64,000 bases of DNA from Mucilaginibacter terrigena (GCF_004168255.1 NZ_SEWG01000002.1:310001-374000), one strand, 5' to 3'. Positions 32,782 to 43,156 are shown, counted from the stretch's first letter. Numbers and translations are program-made. Notes: generated by a model not told the origin, from the sequence alone.

Positions 32782-33954
32782 ATGACCGATAAATTATCCT
32801 TCGAGAATACCGAGATCGCCTTCCGCCATTCAACCAATACTGACCTTAACCGCGCCTACTGGCTGTTTAAAGTTATCAACGTGAATTTTTTAGTGAAGAT
32901 AGGCCCACCGATAACCAACTTTGCCGTTAAGATAGGCCTGCCCATTAAAGGGCTGATAAAGGCTACCATATTTAAGCACTTTTGTGGCGGCGAAACCATT
33001 AAAGAATGCAGCACAACCATCAAAAACCTGGCGGATGGCAAGGTGGGTACGATATTGGATTACTCGATAGAAGGGGAGGATGACGAGAAAGTTTTTGACA
33101 GCACCCGCGACGAGATCATCCGCACCATCATCACAGCATCAAAAAGTAAAAACATACCGCTTACCGTTTTTAAAGTAACCGGTGTGGGCCGTTTTGGCTT
33201 GCTGGAGCGATTGGATGAAGGCATTAAGCTTAGCGTTGACGAGCAGATAGAATGGCAAACCGTGCAGGACAGGGTGCTGGCCATTTGCGAAATGGCACAC
33301 TCGGAAGGTGTGCCTGTAATGATCGACGCCGAGGAAAGCTGGATACAGGAAACCATTGATAACCTGGCATTGAACATGATGCGCTTTTTTAACAAGGAAA
33401 AGGCTATTGTTTATAACACCTACCAATTATACCGCCACGATAAGCTGGCATCTTTAGTGGGCGACCATACCATTGCTGAAAGCGAAGGGTTTATCTTAGG
33501 CGCCAAAATAGTACGCGGCGCTTATATGGAAAAAGAGCGCAAGCGTGCCGAAGAAAAAGCCTACCCATCGCCGATACAGCCTGATAAGGCATCTACCGAC
33601 CGCGACTATAACGACGCCCTTATTTATTGTGCGGATAATGTGGCCAGCATTGCTTTTGTTGCCGGCACCCATAACGAGGAGAGTTGCCGACTGCTTGCCG
33701 ACCTGCTCAACGAAAAACAGATAGACCATAAAAACCCGCATGTGTTTTTTTCGCAACTGCTTGGCATGAGCGATAACCTGAGCTTTAACCTGGCTAATGC
33801 TAACTATAATGTAGCTAAATATGTGCCTTATGGGCCCATAAAAGCGGTACTGCCCTACCTGTTCCGCCGTGCGCAGGAGAACACAGCCATTGCCGGGCAA
33901 ATGAGCCGCGAGTTAAGCTTGATCGTAAAGGAGAAGAAGAGAAGGAACGCTTAA
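32782..33954 (+). CDS. Proline dehydrogenase
   Basis: This FAD enzyme oxidises proline to pyrroline-5-carboxylate. The product of about 390 aa shows the family motifs YNTYQLYRHDKL, the LGAKIVRGAYMEKERKRAEE active-site run, a C-terminal FSQLLGMSDNLSF, and YVPYGPIKAVLPYLFRRAQEN. An alternative ATG seven codons earlier (32761) lies in a short inverted repeat containing TAGTTCATGG and its complement, so I prefer 32782. No P5C dehydrogenase is adjacent. Confidence 0.9.
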   Translation: MTDKLSFENTEIAFRHSTNTDLNRAYWLFKVINVNFLVKIGPPITNFAVKIGLPIKGLIKATIFKHFCGGETIKECSTTIKNLADGKVGTILDYSIEGEDDEKVFDSTRDEIIRTIITASKSKNIPLTVFKVTGVGRFGLLERLDEGIKLSVDEQIEWQTVQDRVLAICEMAHSEGVPVMIDAEESWIQETIDNLALNMMRFFNKEKAIVYNTYQLYRHDKLASLVGDHTIAESEGFILGAKIVRGAYMEKERKRAEEKAYPSPIQPDKASTDRDYNDALIYCADNVASIAFVAGTHNEESCRLLADLLNEKQIDHKNPHVFFSQLLGMSDNLSFNLANANYNVAKYVPYGPIKAVLPYLFRRAQENTAIAGQMSRELSLIVKEKKRRNA

Positions 33955-34446
33955 TTATTCTCTTATCACGTCTGTATCTACAGGGGTGTAGCCCAATTGC
34001 CTGCTCATATTTACCACCTGCCCTTTATGGTGAAATTCATGCGTAATTGCGTGGGTAAATATTTCAAAGGGTGATCGGGTAAGAGTGCTTCCATCCGGGC
34101 GGGTAATAAACATCTGCTGCTCCAGCGATTCTTTAAAGCTTTGCAAAAAGTCGTTCATTATCAGATCTACCTGTTTATAAGCTTTACGTACTGTAGCCAG
34201 GTCGCGGTGGTCTTCGTGCTTAAAATAAGGCCGGTGCTGTTTCATTACACTTTTAGCCAGCCAAAACAGGTAACAATTAGCTACATGCATCATCTGCGAG
34301 ATAATACTTTCGTTATTAAAAGATGGGAGCGGAGTAAGCAGGTGCCCGATTTTTATCGTTTCGCAATAGTTAAATAACGCTTCGCGGGATGATAAAACTA
34401 ACTGATATTGATGAAGCAGGGTTTTGTACATATTATGTTGCGGCAA
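33955..34446 (-). CDS. DinB-like four-helix protein
   Basis: This 163-aa protein of the DinB/YfiT type has helix-bundle composition, with SQMMHVANCYLFWLA and the C-terminal metal-type motif HAITHEFHHKGQV. The substrate is unknown. It ends one base past the proline dehydrogenase stop (convergent) and begins just after a HAD phosphatase gene on the same strand, so the pair is probably an operon. Confidence 0.82.
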   Translation of the reverse strand: MPQHNMYKTLLHQYQLVLSSREALFNYCETIKIGHLLTPLPSFNNESIISQMMHVANCYLFWLAKSVMKQHRPYFKHEDHRDLATVRKAYKQVDLIMNDFLQSFKESLEQQMFITRPDGSTLTRSPFEIFTHAITHEFHHKGQVVNMSRQLGYTPVDTDVIRE

Positions 34447-34449
34447 TAA

Positions 34450-35082
34450 TTAAACCAAATGTTCCCTTTCGGCAAATGCGGCAAGGGTATCCGGCGCTGT
34501 CATTAAAAAGGTTTGTATACCCAGGGTTTTGGCAGCCTCTAAATGCTGGGGGCTATCATCTATAAACAATGTTTCTTCGGGTTTTAAATTATTCTCGCTC
34601 AGTACCTGTTTAAAAAAATCAATCTGAGGTTTACGCTTGCCCACCAGGTGCGAGTAATACGTCTTCTCGAACAAATGCTCGTTATCATCAAACCCAAAAT
34701 CGGTTTTTAAATAATGCATAATGTAGGTGTAATGGATATCGTTGATGTTGCTCAATAAAAAGGTGCGGTATTTCTTTTTAAACTTCAGCAATAGTTCGTG
34801 GTTGCCGGGGGCAATGCCCAATAAAAGGCTGTTCCATGCATCCGTAATTTGCTGATCGGTTACGGCGGGATTGTTAATTTTGCTTTTGACGTAAGCCCTG
34901 AACTCGTCGGCTGTAACTTCGCCGCGGTCAAACCTGTCAAATATTTCATCCTGCTGCCGGTGGCCAAAAAACTCATCGGCGTTGCTGATGCCCAGCTCTT
35001 TAAAAGCCTGTTGTGCCCGCCTGAAATCGATGCTGAATATTACATTGCCATAATCGAATATGATATTTTTTATATTTTTCAT
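34450..35082 (-). CDS. HAD-IA family phosphatase (YihX-like)
   Basis: This 210-aa HAD hydrolase has motif I IIFDYGNVIFSID (D10). Motif II/III elements include FLLSNINDIHYTYI and VGKRKPQIDFFKQ, and motif IV is LFIDDSPQHLEAAKTLGIQTFL. These match the YihX/glucose-1-phosphatase-like group; the natural substrate is uncertain. It is followed three bases later by the DinB-like gene. Confidence 0.85.
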   Translation of the reverse strand: MKNIKNIIFDYGNVIFSIDFRRAQQAFKELGISNADEFFGHRQQDEIFDRFDRGEVTADEFRAYVKSKINNPAVTDQQITDAWNSLLLGIAPGNHELLLKFKKKYRTFLLSNINDIHYTYIMHYLKTDFGFDDNEHLFEKTYYSHLVGKRKPQIDFFKQVLSENNLKPEETLFIDDSPQHLEAAKTLGIQTFLMTAPDTLAAFAEREHLV

Positions 35083-35231
35083 TCTTAAATTAAAATGATA
35101 AATATAGGTTTACCGGCTTAAGTAAAACACACAAATTGCATAAATATTATTATGCCTCAGTTTTCTGTGATCGGTAGTGTTATTATTGTCTTACTCATTA
35201 AAATAAAACCACTTTTTAGCGCCGAAAACTA

Positions 35232-35239
35232 TAATTTTG
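35232..35239 (+). promoter_or_regulatory. Predicted -7 element TAATTTTG before kelch/BTAD regulator
   Basis: This is an exact TAnnTTTG match about 40 bp upstream of the ATG at 35280; the -33 region is A/T-rich without a clear TTG. Confidence 0.45.
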
Positions 35240-35279
35240 CTACGTTGTTTATACTACCTTACTATCATCAGCCTGTTAA

Positions 35280-37838
35280 ATGAAAGTATATAAAAGAATT
35301 TTATTGCTGCCAAAAACGGTGTATAAAATTATATATACGATAATTATTTTATTACCTGCAATGCAAGGCAACGGCCAGGGCCTGCAGTTCAATTCGAACG
35401 ATAGCCTGTTAAGCAAGCGCACATCTTACGTTGTTTTTGCGGAAGAAAAGCCCACGTTTCATGATAACTTATCAATTACGTTCGACCTCTCGCTGTGGGA
35501 TAACGACCATTTGGGCTATGTATTTAACATTACTGATAAAAAGGCCAATTCGTATAGCCTCACGTATATCTATAATCATAATGGTTCGCCAACGCTAAAC
35601 TTTAATATCGATAGCAAAAGCAACAAAATTGAGATCCCACTTAATCTGGCGCAGTTAAAAAAGCGAAACTGGATACGGGTAAGGGCATATATTAACTTAA
35701 AAGCCAGCACCGTAAGCTTTTTGGTGAACGGGAAATGGTACAAGGCCAAGGGTTTTGGGTTTGACGGCGAAATGACCCCCGAAATAACTTTTGGGAAAAA
35801 CAAGCACTACTCTGATGTGCCTAATATGGCCATTAAAGAACTTACCATTAACGACGGAAGCAAAAACTATTATTTCCCGCTAAATGAATGGAACGGAAAG
35901 AATGTGCATACGGATGATGGAGATGCTACCGGATTTGTAGACCACCCCGCCTGGCTTATAAACGAATCGTATTTTTGGACCCCCAAATTTCAACGAACGT
36001 TTACCGATGTAGCGGGCCTTAACTTTGATGCCGTACAGCAAAAGCTGTTTATGTTTAAAAGAGATTCGCTGATATGGTACAATGTGCAGGAAGATAATGT
36101 TACAGGCATGCCATTTAAAAATAAAATGCCCCTTACGCTCTTGCTGGGTAAAAGCGTTATAAATAGCAATAAAAACAAATGTTACGTGTACGAGGTGCAG
36201 CCGCCCGATTCTATGCACAGCATAGCCGCGTTCGATCTGAATACTTTGAAATGGGAAGCCGTTGGTAAGGCGGCCATAAAGGAGCAAAGGCACCATCACA
36301 ATGTGTTTTTTGATAAAGACCAAAACAATTTTTACCTGTTTGGCGGCTATGGGTCGTTCTCGTACCATAAAGAGTTTTTTAAGTACCTGGGAGATAAGGA
36401 TACTTGGGAGAAGGTGCCGTTTAAGGGTGACACCATTTCACCGCGATTTTTTTCGGGGAGCAGCGATGCTGATGAGAATAACGAAGTGTATATATTTGGC
36501 GGCTACGGGAACCAGTCGGGCAACCAGATTGTTGGCGGCAAGCATTTTTATGACCTGTACAGGGTTAACTTAACTACGCGCACTATTAAAAAATGCTGGG
36601 AGATAAACCCCGAAGAGGAGCCATTTGTATCGGCCAATAACCTCATCATCTCCAAAGACAAAAAGTACTTTTATGCATTGTGCTACCCGCATGAGAAACC
36701 TAAAACAGCTTTAAGGCTTTACAAATTTGCTATCAAGGATGGCTCATATGAAATTGTAAGCGGCACTATTCCAGTTACTTCCGAACGTATAGAAAGTGAT
36801 TTTAACCTGTTTTTTAACCCCCAACAGGGCGAGTTTTACTGCACCGCGCAGGAGTTTGTTTCCCCCACGCAATCCACCGTACGGATCTACGCGCTTACTG
36901 CGCCGCCGGTAAGCCAGCAGGCCTATCTGGCATCGCAGCATCCGGGCACGGGTAATTCAAAAAATCTATATAAGTATCTTGCAGGCATCTTGATTGCGGC
37001 ATGCGCGGCTGTATTGTATTTTATTAGAAGGCGCAAAAGGGCCGCCGCCACTATAAATGCCGGTGACGAAATAACCCCCGAATTTTATACCCGTAAAAAA
37101 GAAGCGGATAAAAAGCCGAATGCGGTTTATTTATTGGGCGAGTTTGTAGTGTTTAACAAGCACAGCAGGGATATTACCTATATGTTCAGCCCTAAGATAA
37201 AGCAGCTTTTTATTCTTATTTTATTGAATAGTAAAGATGGGCACGGTGTGGTCTCTAAAAAGATCTCGACCACCTTATGGCCAGATAAGGATGTTGTAAA
37301 AACAAAAAACATAAAAGGTGTTACCATTAACCACCTGCGCAATATAATAGCCGACCTGGAAGGTGTAGAGCTCACTTTTTTAAACGATACATATTGTTTT
37401 AAATTAAGCGACACCTTCTTCTGCGATTACTTTGTAATAATTGATGCCCTGCAGCAAATCCAGGATCATAACTTAACCACCGGCGAATTTATTATCAACC
37501 ATTGCGACCTTTTTGCACGCGGCGGATTGCTGCAATACCTGCCCGAAACCTGGCTTGATGATATTAAGCTGAATTTTGAAGAATCGCTGATAGCGGTGAT
37601 ACTCCCCGAAGTAAAAAAGATCTACGAAAGCGGCGATCATAAAAAAGCTTTCGAAATAACACGCGTTGTATTAAATATCGACCCATTTAACGATACCGCT
37701 TTAAAGTATAAGCTTAAATCCCTCCGGAAAATAAAAGGAATTGATTACGCGAAGCGGGTATACGACGAGTTTACCGCTGAATACCAAAAATCGTTAGGTA
37801 GCGAATATCCAATTCAATTTGATAAGATCTGCAAATAG
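35280..37838 (+). CDS. Membrane-anchored kelch/BTAD-type transcriptional regulator
   Basis: This is an 852-aa predicted one-component regulator. The order is: N-terminal hydrophobic signal (about 14-30); a LamG-like exported sandwich (~40-215); kelch-type repeats (~230-540, with FYLFGGYGSFSYHKEFF and YIFGGYGNQSGNQ); one membrane helix (~563-580, with YLAGILIAACAAVLYFI); and a cytoplasmic winged-helix plus BTAD/TPR-like tail (~620-850). The tail's FSPKIKQLFILILLN and TWLDDIKLNFEESL resemble SARP/AfsR-type regulators. It precedes the SusC gene in the same direction. It probably senses glycan in the periplasm and switches on the PUL (inference). Confidence 0.7.
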   Translation: MKVYKRILLLPKTVYKIIYTIIILLPAMQGNGQGLQFNSNDSLLSKRTSYVVFAEEKPTFHDNLSITFDLSLWDNDHLGYVFNITDKKANSYSLTYIYNHNGSPTLNFNIDSKSNKIEIPLNLAQLKKRNWIRVRAYINLKASTVSFLVNGKWYKAKGFGFDGEMTPEITFGKNKHYSDVPNMAIKELTINDGSKNYYFPLNEWNGKNVHTDDGDATGFVDHPAWLINESYFWTPKFQRTFTDVAGLNFDAVQQKLFMFKRDSLIWYNVQEDNVTGMPFKNKMPLTLLLGKSVINSNKNKCYVYEVQPPDSMHSIAAFDLNTLKWEAVGKAAIKEQRHHHNVFFDKDQNNFYLFGGYGSFSYHKEFFKYLGDKDTWEKVPFKGDTISPRFFSGSSDADENNEVYIFGGYGNQSGNQIVGGKHFYDLYRVNLTTRTIKKCWEINPEEEPFVSANNLIISKDKKYFYALCYPHEKPKTALRLYKFAIKDGSYEIVSGTIPVTSERIESDFNLFFNPQQGEFYCTAQEFVSPTQSTVRIYALTAPPVSQQAYLASQHPGTGNSKNLYKYLAGILIAACAAVLYFIRRRKRAAATINAGDEITPEFYTRKKEADKKPNAVYLLGEFVVFNKHSRDITYMFSPKIKQLFILILLNSKDGHGVVSKKISTTLWPDKDVVKTKNIKGVTINHLRNIIADLEGVELTFLNDTYCFKLSDTFFCDYFVIIDALQQIQDHNLTTGEFIINHCDLFARGGLLQYLPETWLDDIKLNFEESLIAVILPEVKKIYESGDHKKAFEITRVVLNIDPFNDTALKYKLKSLRKIKGIDYAKRVYDEFTAEYQKSLGSEYPIQFDKICK

Positions 37839-37899
37839 CATTTTAATAGCAATACTCATCCATAATGCCTTTTGGGCAATATTTTTTTCTTAGCAAAAG

Positions 37900-37941
37900 G
37901 GTTAATAAATGGCGGTTAATAAATTTTTAACTGTATTAACC
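37900..37941. promoter_or_regulatory. Repeated GGTTAATAAAT operator candidate before SusC
   Basis: GGTTAATAAAT occurs at 37900-37910 and 37914-37924 (14 bp apart), and an inverted half (TATTAACC) follows at 37934-37941. The array lies about 50-90 bp upstream of the predicted SusC promoter, an activator position. The adjacent BTAD-type regulator is the obvious candidate binder. Confidence 0.45.
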
Positions 37942-37975
37942 CCTTTTTTAACCCTCCTTTTAATACACCCCCGTT

Positions 37976-37983
37976 TATACTTG
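37976..37983 (+). promoter_or_regulatory. Predicted -7 element TATACTTG before SusC
   Basis: This is a TAnnTTTG-like element with one mismatch, 88 bp before the SusC ATG at 38072. The lack of a -33 TTG fits an activator-dependent promoter. Confidence 0.4.
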
Positions 37984-38071
37984 TGTGCCGCTTAACCGCA
38001 TGCCTAAGGTTTAACCAGCCTTAAGTATTGTTGGCAGGCATAATTATAAACCAATTTTAAACCAATTACCT

Positions 38072-41000
38072 ATGGATGAAATTTTTACCAATTATGGTGA
38101 ATGCCATCGCATTCATCATGGTGTAAAGATCAAAAGGGTGGTGCAGCATTGTATCACGGCCTTTTTATTTTTACTGATGTGCGGCCCGGCTTTCGCACAA
38201 ACCAAAACCGTTACAGGCGTAGTATCTGATAATGCAGGGCCATTACCCGGTGTATCGGTAGCTGTAAAAGGCACAACAATAGGTGCTATAACAGATGTTA
38301 ACGGAAAGTATTCGTTAAACGCCTCGCCCGGGCAAACCCTTGTATTCTCGTTTGTAGGGTATGCAACCCGCGAGGTTGCCGTTACCGAACAACCTGCCGT
38401 TGACGTAAAATTAGCCCAAAGCTCGTCAACCCTTAACGAAGTTGTGGTGGTGGGTTACGGTACGCAAAAAAAGGCTACCCTAACGGGTTCGGTTGCCAGT
38501 GTTTCGGGCAGCGAGATAACCACCACTAAAAACGAGAACGTTATTAACTCCTTAACCGGTAAGGTAGCGGGTTTACGTGTAACACAAAACTCGGCCGAGC
38601 CGGGAACCTTTAACAGTTCGTTCAGTATCCGTGGTTTTGGCGATCCGCTGGTGATAATCGACGGCGTTCCGCGCGATAACATTACCCGCCTCGATCCGAA
38701 CGACATCGAAAGCGTATCGGTATTAAAAGACGCATCCGCGGCCATTTATGGTGTGCGTGCTGCAAACGGCGTTATTTTGGTTACCACTAAAAAAGGTAAA
38801 AAAGGCTCGCTCGAACTTAACTACTCGGGCAGTTATGGCGTACAGGTACCATCGGGCTTGCCAAAAGCAGTAGGCGCTATAGATTTTATGACCCTGGTTA
38901 ACGAGCAGTTATTGCACAACGTTAATGGGGGGCAGGTAAAATATTCGCAAAGCGATTTCGACGCGTTCCGCAACGGTACCCGCACCAGTACAGACTGGTA
39001 CACGCCTGTTATCAAAAGCAGCGTACCGCAGCAGCAGCACAATTTAAATGCTATGGGCGGGAACGAAAATACTACCTATTTCATAAGTACGGGTATAACC
39101 CAGCAGGATGGCTTTTTACGCAGCGACGATCTGAATTATAAACGCTATAACCTGCGGTCGAATCTGAGCACCCACATCACCAAAAACCTTACCGTTGATT
39201 TAAACATAAACGGCACGTTAGATCAAAAGAACCAGCCTTACCAGGATGCCTGGTGGATCATCCGTTCTTTCTGGCGCCAGGTACCAACCCAGTCTATTTA
39301 TGCCAACAATAACCCAGCTTATTTTAACATAGGCGAGGTTGATGGTACCAACCCGCTTGCCCTGGCCGAGGCTGACGTGAACGGGTATAGGAAATACACA
39401 AACCGCTGGCTGCAATCGCAGGTATCTGCTACCTGGCAATTGCCGTTTGTACCGGGTTTAAGTGCAAAGGGTTTGTACGCTTATGATTATTATCATTCAA
39501 ATAACAAGATCTACCAAAAATCGTACAACCAATACAGCTACGATGCAAACAGCGATACCTACAGGCCAACGTCATACCAATCGCCTGCCACTATCCGTAA
39601 CGAATCGTTTGAGCGCCCGGGCAGTTTAATGCAGCTATCATTAAACTACGACCGCACATTTGGCGACCACAGTTTTACAGGGTTACTATTGTACGAAGAA
39701 AACAGCCGCCAGCAGGATAACTTTTACGCGCAGCGCGAATTAGCCTTACCTGTCGACCAGATCTTTGCCGGTAATGCCCAAAATCAGATAGGGTCTGCCA
39801 ACGTTAATGATATTTACGACTACGTGAACAAATCTGTAGTAGGCCGTATCAACTACAATTACAAATCTAAATACCTGGTAGAGCTTAGCTTCAGGCAGGA
39901 TGGGTCCTCAAGGTTCCCAAATTCTAAAAAATGGGGCTTCTTCCCCGCTGGTTCATTAGGCTGGCGTGTATCGCAGGAGGGTTTCTGGAAAAACTCAACG
40001 GCTTTATCATTCATCAATGATTTTAAACTAAGGGCATCATACGGAAGAGTAGGTGCGGATAATTCACTTTATTACCAGTTCCTTACCGGGTATGATTATC
40101 CCGCAGGCGGTTCAAATAATCAATTGCCCGGTGGTTCTGTATTCGATGGGTCGTTTGTAAACGCCATAGCAAGCCGTGGTATAGCCAACCCTAACCTTAC
40201 CTGGTATAATGCCGAAACTTATAACCTTGGTTTTGATGCAGAAGCATGGAATGGCCTGTTAGGTGCAACGTTTAACGTTTTCAGGCGCGATGGTACCGAC
40301 TTGCTGGCCACCAGGGCGCAAAGTATTCCCAGTGTTTTGGGGGCACGGCAACCGCAGGAAAACTTAAACAGTGATCGCACGCAAGGTTTTGAAGTTGAGC
40401 TAACCCACCGCAGCCATATTGGGGCGTTTAATTATAATGTAAAAGGTAATATAGGTTTTGCCCGTACCAAAAACAGGTATGTGGAGCATTCGCCATATGG
40501 TAACTCGCAGTTAAACTGGCATAATAACCAGAACGACCGCTGGAACAATATTTACTGGGGATACGGCGCTGCGGGGCAGTTTACCAATTACCAGGATATT
40601 TTAAACAGCTCGCAATTTGTATCGCGCAACGCGGTAGTAGGCGATTACCAGTACGAAGACTGGAACGGCGACGGCCAGATAACCGGCGACGACGTACACC
40701 CTATTGCTTACAACAGCGCGCCTTTAACCACATTTGGTTTAAGCCTGGGCGGTTCGTACAAAGGGTTTGATTTTAACATGTTATGGCAAGGAGCAACCAA
40801 TGTTACCGTATCCTACATCGAGCAGCTGAACATACCGCTTTGGGGTGGTGGCAGCGCGCTGGAAATGTTTATGGACAGGTATCACCCGGCCGACCCTAAC
40901 GCCGACCCATACAACCCCAACACCGTATGGGTGCCGGGTAAATATGCTTTAACAGGTACCACTGCCGATGTAAACTCGAGGTTCAACATCCAGGATGCCT

Positions 41001-41218
41001 CTTATGTAAGGCTTAAATCTGCCGAATTAGGGTACAGCCTTTCGCCTAACGCGGCCAAAAAAATAGGCATTAAAGGTGCAAGGTTATTTGTAACAGGTTA
41101 TAATATATTAACCATTACAGGGGTAAAATACCTCGACCCCGAGCACCCGTCAGACACTTACGGTTACCTGTACCCGCTTAACAAAACATTCTCTTTAGGC
41201 GTAAATGTTAAGCTCTAA
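38072..41218 (+). CDS. SusC/RagA-type TonB-dependent outer-membrane transporter (PUL 1)
   Basis: This 1048-aa protein imports oligosaccharides across the outer membrane with TonB energy. A signal peptide (~24-44, ending GPAFAQ) is followed by a carboxypeptidase-D-like plug extension (VTGVVSDNAGPLPGVSVAVKGT), the SusC signature LNEVVVVGYGTQKKATLTGSV, the plug domain (VIIDGVPRDNITRLDPNDIES), and a beta-barrel to the C-terminus ending in a hydrophobic strand (SLGVNVKL). It pairs with the SusD gene directly downstream. The cargo is probably a mannan fragment, judged from the GH92/GH76 neighbours. Confidence 0.92.
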   Translation: MDEIFTNYGECHRIHHGVKIKRVVQHCITAFLFLLMCGPAFAQTKTVTGVVSDNAGPLPGVSVAVKGTTIGAITDVNGKYSLNASPGQTLVFSFVGYATREVAVTEQPAVDVKLAQSSSTLNEVVVVGYGTQKKATLTGSVASVSGSEITTTKNENVINSLTGKVAGLRVTQNSAEPGTFNSSFSIRGFGDPLVIIDGVPRDNITRLDPNDIESVSVLKDASAAIYGVRAANGVILVTTKKGKKGSLELNYSGSYGVQVPSGLPKAVGAIDFMTLVNEQLLHNVNGGQVKYSQSDFDAFRNGTRTSTDWYTPVIKSSVPQQQHNLNAMGGNENTTYFISTGITQQDGFLRSDDLNYKRYNLRSNLSTHITKNLTVDLNINGTLDQKNQPYQDAWWIIRSFWRQVPTQSIYANNNPAYFNIGEVDGTNPLALAEADVNGYRKYTNRWLQSQVSATWQLPFVPGLSAKGLYAYDYYHSNNKIYQKSYNQYSYDANSDTYRPTSYQSPATIRNESFERPGSLMQLSLNYDRTFGDHSFTGLLLYEENSRQQDNFYAQRELALPVDQIFAGNAQNQIGSANVNDIYDYVNKSVVGRINYNYKSKYLVELSFRQDGSSRFPNSKKWGFFPAGSLGWRVSQEGFWKNSTALSFINDFKLRASYGRVGADNSLYYQFLTGYDYPAGGSNNQLPGGSVFDGSFVNAIASRGIANPNLTWYNAETYNLGFDAEAWNGLLGATFNVFRRDGTDLLATRAQSIPSVLGARQPQENLNSDRTQGFEVELTHRSHIGAFNYNVKGNIGFARTKNRYVEHSPYGNSQLNWHNNQNDRWNNIYWGYGAAGQFTNYQDILNSSQFVSRNAVVGDYQYEDWNGDGQITGDDVHPIAYNSAPLTTFGLSLGGSYKGFDFNMLWQGATNVTVSYIEQLNIPLWGGGSALEMFMDRYHPADPNADPYNPNTVWVPGKYALTGTTADVNSRFNIQDASYVRLKSAELGYSLSPNAAKKIGIKGARLFVTGYNILTITGVKYLDPEHPSDTYGYLYPLNKTFSLGVNVKL

Positions 41219-41231
41219 AAACATTAAGATC

Positions 41232-43145
41232 ATGAAAAAAACGATATATATATTGATATGCTTTTTTGTTTGCTGGACATCAGCCTGCAGAAAGATGGAT
41301 ATACCACCTATAAATATTATCCAGGATAAGGATGTGCTGAACAATGCGGGTGGTGTACAGGCCTATATGGCCCGTTTATACTCGCAATTACCGATAGAAG
41401 ATTTCAGGTACTCGCCACAGCGCGGCCTTAACTTCTTTTGGATCATCAGCCCGTTCCCGGCCGGTACAGGCGAGGCCCTGAGCCGCGATCAGCGTGGTGC
41501 CATGCAGGAAAATGTGGACGAATCGCCCTGGGCCGAATCATACTCGCTGATAAGGGATGCCAACTATTTTATGGAAAACCTGTCCAAGTACTCGGGCAAT
41601 TTTACCGAAGCGCAGGTGAACTCCTGGCTTGGCGAAGCCCGTTTTATACGTGCTGCAACCTATTTTGCTTTGGTAAAACGCTATGGCGGTGTGCCTTTGG
41701 TTGATAAGGTTTTGGAATACCCCACGCCCGATCCCGAAAGTTTGAACGTTCCCCGTGCTTCGGAAGAAGCCATTTATGACTTTATAGCTACCGACCTGGA
41801 TTTTGCATACCAAAACATGGACGAGAGCAACCAGGTTGGCCGAGCTAATAAATACGTAGCGGCAGGTTTTAAATCGCGTGCTATGTTATATGCAGGTTCA
41901 ATAGCCAAATACAACAATATTACTTTGGTTGATGCTGCAGGTAACAGGGTTTGCGGTATCCCATCGGCAAAAGCGGTTACCTACTTTAAAGCCGCTTACG
42001 ATGCCGCCGTATTGTTAGAAAACAAATACAGCCTGTACAAAAACGGCTGGAAAGCAGGCGACAAAGCCGCGCAATATCAAAACTTTGTAGACCTGTTTTT
42101 TGATAAAGGCAGTAACGAGAATGTGTTTGTAAGGCAGTATCATTACCCCGAGTCGGTTCATGGGTACGATGCTTACAATGTGCCGCGCCAGCTAATGGGT
42201 GCAAACGGCTATTCTTCGGAAGTTAACCCTACGCTTGATTATGTGGAACTGTTTGACGGCATACCAAAGAATGCCGATGGCACCATTAAAACCACCACAG
42301 GTGGCAAGTATGACCTGTACACTAACACTATGGATCTGTTTGCCAATGCCGAGCCAAGGCTGCGGGCAACCGTAATACTCCCGGGCGACCAGTTTAAAGG
42401 GCAGGGGATCGAGATCCGCCGTGGTATTTATACAGGTAGCTCTGCGGGGGGCATTAGTCCGCTGTTGCCGGCCGGCTCAACAGCCAATTATCCAACAAAT
42501 AACATTGTACAATCATCAAATGCATCACAAACCCCATATACCTTGCCTGATGGCAGCACCATGAACCCAGCCGGGTTAAGTGGTATTTTCACAGGGGATG
42601 GTACGGCTGCAATTTCGGGTTTCTCGGTGCGTAAATGGTTAGTGCCTGATAAACCAACATCCGAGGTATTGGAGAACCGTTCTGATCAAACCTGGATAGA
42701 AATGCGTTACGCTGAAGTTCTGCTGAACCGTGCCGAAGCTGCCTATGAACTTAACGACCTTGGCCAAAACGATAAAAACTACCTGCAGGATGCATTTACA
42801 GATATTAACCAGATCCGCGAACGTGCAGGTGCCGATCTGCTGGCCAGCGCAGCTAACCTGAACAATATCGATATCATCCGCAAGGAGCGCAGGAAAGAGC
42901 TTGGTTTCGAGAATAAGATATGGTGGGATATGAGGAGATGGAGAACAGTTGATAAAGAGCAAAACTCAACTTTATACCGCGTATTGATGCCTTTTTACTC
43001 AGCCAACGATAAAAAGTACTTTTTTGATGCCCGTACCGATGAGCGCAACATCCGTTACACATTTGATGTGCGCTGGTATTACGAGCAGATCCCGAACGGC
43101 GAGATCCAAAAAAGCCAGAAATTAATACAAAACCCAGGTTATTAA
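41232..43145 (+). CDS. SusD/RagB-type surface glycan-binding lipoprotein (PUL 1)
   Basis: This 637-aa lipoprotein from the ATG at 41232 (the first frame ATG, 27 bases earlier, overlaps SusC) has a lipobox ending WTSAC. It has the SusD fold: TPR-like helices including ARFIRAATYFALVKRYGGVPLV (a SusD hallmark), and the C-terminal RRKELGFENKIWWDMRRW. It caps the SusC barrel and delivers glycan. It is translationally close to SusC and to the DUF3823 gene. Confidence 0.92.
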   Translation: MKKTIYILICFFVCWTSACRKMDIPPINIIQDKDVLNNAGGVQAYMARLYSQLPIEDFRYSPQRGLNFFWIISPFPAGTGEALSRDQRGAMQENVDESPWAESYSLIRDANYFMENLSKYSGNFTEAQVNSWLGEARFIRAATYFALVKRYGGVPLVDKVLEYPTPDPESLNVPRASEEAIYDFIATDLDFAYQNMDESNQVGRANKYVAAGFKSRAMLYAGSIAKYNNITLVDAAGNRVCGIPSAKAVTYFKAAYDAAVLLENKYSLYKNGWKAGDKAAQYQNFVDLFFDKGSNENVFVRQYHYPESVHGYDAYNVPRQLMGANGYSSEVNPTLDYVELFDGIPKNADGTIKTTTGGKYDLYTNTMDLFANAEPRLRATVILPGDQFKGQGIEIRRGIYTGSSAGGISPLLPAGSTANYPTNNIVQSSNASQTPYTLPDGSTMNPAGLSGIFTGDGTAAISGFSVRKWLVPDKPTSEVLENRSDQTWIEMRYAEVLLNRAEAAYELNDLGQNDKNYLQDAFTDINQIRERAGADLLASAANLNNIDIIRKERRKELGFENKIWWDMRRWRTVDKEQNSTLYRVLMPFYSANDKKYFFDARTDERNIRYTFDVRWYYEQIPNGEIQKSQKLIQNPGY

Positions 43146-43156
43146 TATTAACAACC

